A stretch of 26,141 nucleotides of DNA, from NCBI GenBank assembly GCA_031360885.1, contig JANMCC010000089.1, forward strand, positions 1 to 26,141. Direction: 5' to 3'. This DNA is from Schlegelella_A sp031360885 (GTDB lineage: Bacteria > Pseudomonadota > Gammaproteobacteria > Burkholderiales > Burkholderiaceae_C). This document shows positions 21,074 to 26,141 of the stretch, piece by piece; position 1 is the first letter of the stretch; the number at the start of each line of letters is the position of its first letter. The notes under the pieces are model-generated. The model did no database searches, was not told where the DNA came from, and was given only the letters and a program-made list of their open reading frames with translations. The position numbers and the translations under genes are program-made.

Positions 21074-21982
21074 CTAGGCGACGGCTGCGTTCCGGTCGCG
21101 CACGACGATGGCTACACCGGCCACGGTGAGCGCCATGCCCACGGTCATCAGCGGCGTGAACGCCTCGCCGAACAGCAGCCAGGCCATCAGGGCGGTGCAA
21201 GGCGGCACGAGGTAGAGCAGGCTGGTCACGGCAGTCGCCTCGCCGCGCTGGATCAGGAGGTACAGCAGCGAGCTGCCGCCGAGCGTCAATACGCCGACCG
21301 ACCAGGCCATCGCCGTCACCAGGTTCAGGTGCCAGTCCATCGCCTCGGGCTCGAAGAAAGCGAACGGTGCGCTGATCACCAGGGCCGCGAGCATCTGCAC
21401 CAGGCTCGCGCTGCGTACGTCGCAGGGGGCGACGTAGCGCTTCTGGTAGAGCGTGCCGGCGGTGATGCCGAGCAGGGCGACCAGGGCCAGGGCCAGGTTG
21501 GCCGGGGTCACCTCGCCGGTGCCCATCTTCGGCCAGACGACGAGTGCGAGCCCGGCGAGGCCGAGCAGGAGGCCGACCCACTGGGCCGGCGACACTCGCC
21601 CGGCGACTCCGGCGCCGCGACTACCCGCGCGAGGCGCCGTCGCCGTGACCCACAGCGCCGTCAGCACCGGCTGCAGGCCGACGAGCAGGGCCACCGTGCC
21701 CGCGCCGATGCCGGCCCTCACCGCCGACCAGACGCCGCCGAGATAGCCCGCCTGCATCAGCGCGCCGGTGACGGCGAGGTGCAACCACTGCGCCCGGCCG
21801 ACCGGCCACGCCGCCCCTGCCAGGGCGATCCAGGCGAAGAAGCACAGGGCAGAAAGGGCGAAGCGGACGGTCAGGAACGAGAACGGCGGCGCATGCGGCA
21901 TCGCCAGCCGGGCGACGACGAAGCCGGTGCTCCAGATCAGGACGAAGACCCAGGGCATCGCCCTGACCAGTTGGCGCCGCAT
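21074..21982 (-). CDS. EamA/DMT-family membrane transporter
   Basis: 302 residues with about ten hydrophobic segments in two EamA repeats: the first from VLIWSTGFVVARLAM, the second from ALVALLGITAGTLYQKRYV. The segment AVTSLLYLVPPCTALMAWLLFGEAF is the typical end-of-second-repeat motif. Drug/metabolite superfamily members usually export amino acids, nucleosides or other metabolites from the cytoplasm; the substrate cannot be predicted. A short Ala/Gly/Arg-rich loop (about residues 117-130) separates the repeats. The ATG is 4 bp after the pgsA stop, so it is probably co-transcribed and coupled with pgsA, although no functional link is known. Confidence 0.9.
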   Translation of the reverse strand: MRRQLVRAMPWVFVLIWSTGFVVARLAMPHAPPFSFLTVRFALSALCFFAWIALAGAAWPVGRAQWLHLAVTGALMQAGYLGGVWSAVRAGIGAGTVALLVGLQPVLTALWVTATAPRAGSRGAGVAGRVSPAQWVGLLLGLAGLALVVWPKMGTGEVTPANLALALVALLGITAGTLYQKRYVAPCDVRSASLVQMLAALVISAPFAFFEPEAMDWHLNLVTAMAWSVGVLTLGGSSLLYLLIQRGEATAVTSLLYLVPPCTALMAWLLFGEAFTPLMTVGMALTVAGVAIVVRDRNAAVA

Positions 21983-21986
21983 GGCC

Positions 21987-22553
21987 CTAGCGAACGCGGG
22001 CGCGGATTTCCGGCAACGCTTTCTGCAGGTAGTACACCATCGACCAGATCGTCAGCACCGCCGAGATCCAGATCAGGACGGTGCCCCAGCGCTGCGTGTC
22101 GATCACGCCGAACAGCATGCCGCCGTAGAGCAGGAACGGGATCGCGATCATCTGCACCACGGTCTTTAGCTTGCCGAGCACGTGCACGGCGACGCTGCGC
22201 GATGCGCCGATCTGCGCCATCCATTCGCGCAGCGCCGAGATCGCGATCTCGCGGCCGATGATGACCAGGGCGACGAAGGCGTGCAGCCGCTGCAGGTGCA
22301 CCAGCACCAGCAGCGCGGCGGTGACCAGGAACTTGTCGGCGACCGGGTCGAGGAAGGCGCCGAACGACGAGGTCATGTTCAGCTTCCTCGCCAGGTAGCC
22401 GTCGGCCCAGTCGGTCAGCGCGAACAGGATGAACAGCGTCGTGCCGACGATGTTCTGCGTTTCCTTCGGCAGGTTCGTGTAGTACACGCCGACCACGAGC
22501 GGGATCGCGACGATGCGCGCCCACGTGAGGAGCGTCGGCAGGTTGAAGAACAT
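21987..22553 (-). CDS. pgsA: CDP-diacylglycerol-glycerol-3-phosphate 3-phosphatidyltransferase
   Basis: 188 residues, the usual length. An inner-membrane enzyme that makes phosphatidylglycerol phosphate from CDP-diacylglycerol and glycerol-3-phosphate, the committed step to phosphatidylglycerol and cardiolipin. The CDP-alcohol phosphotransferase motif is complete: D48-W-A-D51-G, R56, eight residues, G65, D69 and D73. Several hydrophobic helices follow. N-terminal FFNLPTLLTWARIVAIPLVV is typical of PgsA. uvrC and pgsA are neighbours in many proteobacteria; here a lipoprotein gene lies between them, with a 39-bp gap to pgsA. Confidence 0.96.
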   Translation of the reverse strand: MFFNLPTLLTWARIVAIPLVVGVYYTNLPKETQNIVGTTLFILFALTDWADGYLARKLNMTSSFGAFLDPVADKFLVTAALLVLVHLQRLHAFVALVIIGREIAISALREWMAQIGASRSVAVHVLGKLKTVVQMIAIPFLLYGGMLFGVIDTQRWGTVLIWISAVLTIWSMVYYLQKALPEIRARVR

Positions 22554-22592
22554 CGAGGGATTGTGACGCCGGGGCGCGCCGGCTGCCCCGCG

Positions 22593-23153
22593 TCAGTTGT
22601 CCAGGGTTCGCGGCTTGAACTTGCGGTCGTCGTTGAAGAGAAAGGTTTCCACGAACTTCCAGGGCTTGGGCAGGCGCGACACGTCGCCGAAGGGGGCGGC
22701 CCGGTGCACCGCGTCGGTCGCGGTCTGCAGGGTTTCCTTGGCGAAGCGCGGCGGCCGCAGCACCTCGATCCGGCGCACGCTGCCATCGCCATTGAGCTCG
22801 ACCTCGAGCACCGAGATGGAGAGCAGCTGGTCGGGCACCTTGCCGGTGTAGGTGATGTCCGGGTTGGCGGCGACGAGGCGCTCGGCGGCCTGGCGCCGCA
22901 CCTCCTCCCAGCTGCGCATCGCCCGCGGTGGCGGCAGCTTCGACCCTGCCCTGGCGACCTCGGAAGACGGCTTGGCCAGCTCGAGCGGAGCCGGCTTGGG
23001 CGCGGTCACCACCGGGGGGACCGGCTTGTTCACCTCCCCGGGTCCGCGGTCGGAAGAGCCGGTGCAGCCGGCGAGGGCGAGCGCCGCGACGAGCGCGGGG
23101 GCGGCGAGCCGGCGCTGCGCGCGGGCGATGGCGGGTCGTTCAATGCAAGGCAC
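22593..23153 (-). CDS. Lipoprotein with a TonB-C-like domain, unknown function
   Basis: 186 residues from a GTG at 23153, which has GAGGA eight bases upstream and lies inside the last codons of uvrC (14-bp overlap in another frame). The N-terminus carries Arg residues and a hydrophobic segment ending in the lipobox LAGC (lipidated C30). A Pro/Lys/Ala-rich linker precedes a domain starting near WEEVRRQAAERLVAANPDI and continuing with LLSISVLEVELNGDGSVRRI, VLRPPRFAKETLQTATDAVH and PWKFVETFLFN; this resembles TonB C-terminal domains, which bind partner proteins. No ExbBD-coupling membrane helix is present, so it is not a true TonB. It sits between uvrC and pgsA. Role unknown; an envelope-scaffolding function is a guess. 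Confidence 0.78.
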   Translation of the reverse strand: MPCIERPAIARAQRRLAAPALVAALALAGCTGSSDRGPGEVNKPVPPVVTAPKPAPLELAKPSSEVARAGSKLPPPRAMRSWEEVRRQAAERLVAANPDITYTGKVPDQLLSISVLEVELNGDGSVRRIEVLRPPRFAKETLQTATDAVHRAAPFGDVSRLPKPWKFVETFLFNDDRKFKPRTLDN

Positions 23154-25095
23154 GATAGATTTCCTCGGCGAGCTCTCGCGAAATGCCTTCGACGGTAGCA
23201 AGGTCCTCGACGCTGGCATGGCCGACGCCGCGCGCACCGCCGAAACGTTGCAGGAGTTTGGCGCGTTTCTTCGGCCCCACGCCGTCGATTTCCTCGAGCC
23301 GGCTGGCGCCGGTGCGCACACTGGCACGGCGGGCGCGCATTCCGGTGATCGCGAAACGGTGGGCCTCGTCGCGGATCTGCGCCACCAGCATCAGCGCCGC
23401 CGATTCGCGGCCGAGCCCGACCTTGGGCCGGCCGTCGGCGAACACCAGCTCCTCGAGCCCGACCTTGCGGCCCTCGCCCTTCTCCACGCCGACGATGCGC
23501 ACGAGCTCGATGCCGAGCTCCTCGAACACCTCGCGCGCGACCGAGACCTGGCCCTTGCCGCCATCGACGAGAACGATGTCCGGCAGCCGCGCCAGGCCCT
23601 GGCTCGCCGCCTCCACCAGCTTGGCGTAGCGGCGCGTCAGCACCTGGCGCATCGCTGCGTAGTCGTCGCCGGGGGTGATGCCGGCAATGTTGTAGCGCCG
23701 GTACTGCGCGCTCTGCATCTTGTGCGCCTCGAACACCACGCACGACGCCTGGGTCGATTCGCCCGCGGTGTGGCTGACGTCGAAGCACTCGATGCGAAAG
23801 GCGTTCAGGTCCTCGATCTGCAGGTCGAGCGCCTCCACCAGCGCGCGGGTGCGGGCCTGCTGCGAGCCTTCTTCGGCGAGGAGCTGCGCCAGGCGCAGCG
23901 CCGCGCCGTTGATGCACATGTCGAGCCAGGCGCGGCGCTGCTCGCGCGGCTGGTGCTGCACGGTCACCTTGATGCCGATCTGCGCCGCGAGCGCCTCGAC
24001 CAGCGCCTTGTCGACCGCGTGGCTGACGACCAGGAGCGGCGGCAGCCCGCCTTCGAGGTAGTGCTGGGCGATGAAGGCTTCGAGCACGCGTACTTCGGGC
24101 GAGGCCGGCTCCCGGGCCGCGGCGTCGCCTTCGGCGCCGTCTTCGGTCTCGCGCGCCCCCTCGATCGCGGTCTCGACCTGCTTCGGGAAGTAGGGCCGGT
24201 CGCCGAGGTGCCGCCCGCCGCGCACCATCGCCAGGTTGACGCTGGCCCGGCCGCCGTCGACCTTCACCGCCAGGATGTCGGCGTCGCGGGTGCGCGCGCC
24301 GGTGTTGTCCTCGACCGCCTGCTGGTGCAGCACCCGCGCCAGCGAGCCGATCTGGTTTCGCAGCTCGGCCGCCTGCTCGAACTGCAGCGCGTCCGCCCGC
24401 GCCATCATCTGCGCCTGCAGCGAGTCCATCAGCTCCTGCTGCTCGCCCTCGAGGAAGCGCTCGGCGTTGGCGACGTCGCGGGCGTAGTCGGCATCGTCGA
24501 TGTAATTGACGCAGGGGCCGGAGCAGCGCTTGATCTGATACAGCAGGCAGGGCCGGGTGCGGTTGGCGAACACCGTGTCTTCGCAGGTGCGCAGGTGGAA
24601 CACCTTCTGCAGCAGCTGGATCGAGTCCTTCACCGCCCAGGCGCTCGGGAACGGGCCGAAGTAGCGATGCTTCTTGTCGACCGCGCCGCGGTAGTAGGCG
24701 ACGCGCGGAAAGCGGTGCGACTCGATCTTCAGGTAGGGATAGCTCTTGTCGTCGACGAAGCGGATGTTGAAGCGCGGCGCCAGCGTCTTGATCAGGTTGT
24801 TCTCGAGCAGCAGCGCCTCGGCCTCGGAGCGCACCACCGTCGTCTCCATGCGGGCGATGCGCGAGACCATGTGCCCGGTCCAGATGGCGGCGTCGCTGCC
24901 GGCGTGGCGCTTGTTGAAGTAGCTCGCGACCCGCTTCTTCAGCTCGCGCGCCTTGCCGACGTAGAGCACGTTGCCGGCGGCGTCGAAGTAGCGGTAGACG
25001 CCGGGCAGGTTGGGCAGGGCGGCGACCTCGACGAGCAGGCGTTCGCGCTGCGCGGCGGGCGAATCGGGAGCGGGCGGGGCGACGTCGTCGGTCAT
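23140..25095 (-). CDS. uvrC: Excinuclease ABC subunit C
   Basis: 651 residues. UvrC makes both incisions around DNA lesions in nucleotide excision repair after UvrAB recognition. Domains in order: GIY-YIG endonuclease (about 30-110; PGVYRYFDAAGNVLYVGKAR with G32-V-Y and Y45-V-G, and R55), the conserved cysteine cluster region RPCLLYQIKRCSGPCVNYID, a UVR domain (QFEQAAELRNQI), the RNase H-like 5' nuclease (ECFDVSHTAGESTQASCVVF; LVDGGKGQ), and two C-terminal helix-hairpin-helix motifs (LEEIDGVGPKKRAKLLQRFG; VEGISRELAEEIY). An acidic linker (TEDGAEGDAAAREPASPE) is inserted before the nuclease half. The ATG at 25095 lacks a strong ribosome-binding site. The frame continues open far upstream but without homology. 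Confidence 0.97.
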   Translation of the reverse strand: MTDDVAPPAPDSPAAQRERLLVEVAALPNLPGVYRYFDAAGNVLYVGKARELKKRVASYFNKRHAGSDAAIWTGHMVSRIARMETTVVRSEAEALLLENNLIKTLAPRFNIRFVDDKSYPYLKIESHRFPRVAYYRGAVDKKHRYFGPFPSAWAVKDSIQLLQKVFHLRTCEDTVFANRTRPCLLYQIKRCSGPCVNYIDDADYARDVANAERFLEGEQQELMDSLQAQMMARADALQFEQAAELRNQIGSLARVLHQQAVEDNTGARTRDADILAVKVDGGRASVNLAMVRGGRHLGDRPYFPKQVETAIEGARETEDGAEGDAAAREPASPEVRVLEAFIAQHYLEGGLPPLLVVSHAVDKALVEALAAQIGIKVTVQHQPREQRRAWLDMCINGAALRLAQLLAEEGSQQARTRALVEALDLQIEDLNAFRIECFDVSHTAGESTQASCVVFEAHKMQSAQYRRYNIAGITPGDDYAAMRQVLTRRYAKLVEAASQGLARLPDIVLVDGGKGQVSVAREVFEELGIELVRIVGVEKGEGRKVGLEELVFADGRPKVGLGRESAALMLVAQIRDEAHRFAITGMRARRASVRTGASRLEEIDGVGPKKRAKLLQRFGGARGVGHASVEDLATVEGISRELAEEIYRALH

Positions 25096-25140
25096 GGCGC
25101 GAGCGATTGTGCCGCGCTCGTTTTCCCCCTCATGGCCTTC

Positions 25141-25146
25141 GATAAT
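25141..25146 (+). promoter_or_regulatory. Candidate -10 element of earP
   Basis: GATAAT lies in the 60-bp gap between divergent uvrC and earP, ending nine bases before the earP ATG. No good -35 is visible, so the leader would be only a few bases, just including GAGGT. Confidence 0.3.
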
Positions 25147-25155
25147 CGAGGTCGG

Positions 25156-26141
25156 ATGCGATGGACCCTTCTCTGCCGCGTCGTCGACAACTTCGGCGAC
25201 ATCGGCTTCGCCTGGCGCCTGGCGGCCGACCTCGCCGGCCGCGGCGAGCAGGTGCGCCTGGCGGTGGACGACGCCAGCGCGCTCGCCTGGATGGCGCCGG
25301 GAAGAGCGGCTGGCGTCGAGGTCATGCCCTGGGACAGCGCAACCGCCGCCGGGTGCGATGTGCTGGTCGAGACCTTCGGCTGCGGCTGGCCGGAGGCGGT
25401 CGCGGCGGAGCTGGCGTCGGGGGCGGTGCGGCCGGTGTGCGTCAACGTCGAGCATCTGAGCGCCGAGCCTTTCGTCGAGCGCTCGCACGGCCTGCCTTCG
25501 CCACGCTTCACGGTCGACGGCGAGCCGCTGCCGACCTGGTTCTTCTATCCCGGGTTCGGCGAAGGAACCGGCGGCCTGCTGCGCGAGCCGTCGCTGCTGC
25601 AACGGCGGGAGGCGTTCGGCGACGGGCGCTCCTGGCTGGCCGGCCTCGGCATCGAACGTGCGCGCGACGAGCGCTGCGTCAGCCTGTTCTGCTATCCCAA
25701 CCCGGCGGCGGATACCTTCTTCGACGCCCTCTCGACCGAGCCGACGGTGCTCCTGCTCACGCCCGGGCCGGCGACCCAGCAGGCGCTCGAGCTCCTGGGC
25801 CCCGGACTGAGGCGTGGATCGCTCCGCGCCCTGCGCCTGCCGGCGCTGTCGCAGGTCGACTTCGATCATCTCCTCTGGTCGTGCGACCTCAATGTCGTGC
25901 GCGGCGAGGACTCGCTGGTCCGCGCGCTCTGGGCCGGGGCGCCCTTCGTCTGGCAGGCCTACGTCCAGGACGACGCCGCCCATGCCGCGAAGGTCGAAGC
26001 CTTTCTCGAGCGATTCCTGGCGGGCGCGCCGACGCGGCTGGCGGCGGCGGCGCGCCGCCTGTTCTCGGCCTGGAACGGCCTCGGCGGCGCGGTCGCTGCG
26101 CCCGACCTGGCGGCCATCGATCAGGCCGAATGGGCGGCCCA
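25156..26141 (+). CDS. earP: EF-P arginine rhamnosyltransferase EarP (3' end outside window)
   Basis: The ATG at 25156 follows a GAGGT ribosome-binding site; 328 residues are visible and the frame is still open at the window edge (the family has about 375). EarP transfers rhamnose from dTDP-rhamnose to a conserved arginine of elongation factor P, which EF-P needs to rescue ribosomes at polyproline stretches in these bacteria. The N-terminus LLCRVVDNFGDIGFAWRLA carries the catalytic-region aspartates (here D11 and D15), VNVEHLSAEPFVERSHGLPS is the following conserved block, and VVRGEDSLVRALWAGAPFVW holds the nucleotide-sugar-binding glutamate (E251) and aspartate (D252). Related enzymes often have Tyr where this one has His in VEHLSAE. 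efp is expected directly downstream. Confidence 0.95.
   Translation, partial: MRWTLLCRVVDNFGDIGFAWRLAADLAGRGEQVRLAVDDASALAWMAPGRAAGVEVMPWDSATAAGCDVLVETFGCGWPEAVAAELASGAVRPVCVNVEHLSAEPFVERSHGLPSPRFTVDGEPLPTWFFYPGFGEGTGGLLREPSLLQRREAFGDGRSWLAGLGIERARDERCVSLFCYPNPAADTFFDALSTEPTVLLLTPGPATQQALELLGPGLRRGSLRALRLPALSQVDFDHLLWSCDLNVVRGEDSLVRALWAGAPFVWQAYVQDDAAHAAKVEAFLERFLAGAPTRLAAAARRLFSAWNGLGGAVAAPDLAAIDQAEWAA

Noticed and set aside
21074..21982. The EamA permease as a dedicated transporter for the neighbouring tartrate/malate dehydrogenase
   Set aside because: EamA substrates cannot be predicted; adjacency alone is not enough, and it is more tightly coupled to pgsA (4-bp gap).
25156..25983. The long upstream extension of the uvrC frame (to 25983)
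   Set aside because: It lies opposite earP, which has clear motifs; UvrC homology begins just after the ATG at 25095.

Overview
This is a chromosomal segment of a high-GC betaproteobacterium, most likely of the order Burkholderiales. The evidence is gene content and order: the mltG-tmk-holB-pilZ-tatD run, surE-pcm-nlpD, hupB-tRNA-Val-ppiD, a DUF4936 protein behind ygfZ, a thioesterase-acetyltransferase fusion, uvrC next to pgsA, and an EarP rhamnosyltransferase. Codons are strongly GC-ending almost everywhere. The genus cannot be fixed from this window.

Layout. 1-882: the 3' part of a 2-oxoacid:ferredoxin oxidoreductase beta subunit. 924-5262 (minus): a small conserved protein and a tightly overlapping operon for peptidoglycan release (mltG), dTMP synthesis (tmk), the clamp loader (holB), a PilZ protein and a TatD nuclease. 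5334-6598 (plus): ygfZ and DUF4936. 6614-8661: a thioesterase-GNAT fusion divergent from an iron-dependent alcohol dehydrogenase. 8631-12030 (minus): surE-pcm-nlpD followed by a PolB-type 3'-5' exonuclease where rpoS is often found. 12145-14087: a quinone oxidoreductase, a tiny basic ORF beside a long hairpin, a SnoaL-like protein and a small exported protein.

14097-17098 is a decayed island. It contains a 5'-truncated osmC, a gene-poor stretch with an inverted repeat, the tail of an ABC-type substrate-binding protein joined to the frameshifted head of a PLP decarboxylase, one intact cysteine-synthase-like gene, and the last third of a tyrosine recombinase. It lies beside tRNA-His. Similar tandem ATTTATCCC motifs sit near both edges.

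17131-21038 (minus): tRNA-His, ppiD, tRNA-Val, hupB with a near-consensus sigma-70 promoter, a tartrate/D-malate-type dehydrogenase and a possible 25-codon upstream ORF. 21074-25095 (minus): uvrC, a lipoprotein starting inside the uvrC end, pgsA and an EamA permease, closely spaced in one direction. 25156-26141: the start of earP, cut by the window edge.

Most of the window is ordinary housekeeping DNA. I found no convincing new defence, secretion or biosynthetic system. The best leads are the decayed island, the tiny basic ORF whose ribosome-binding site lies in a long hairpin, a palindromic operator-like site, and two genes that look leaderless.
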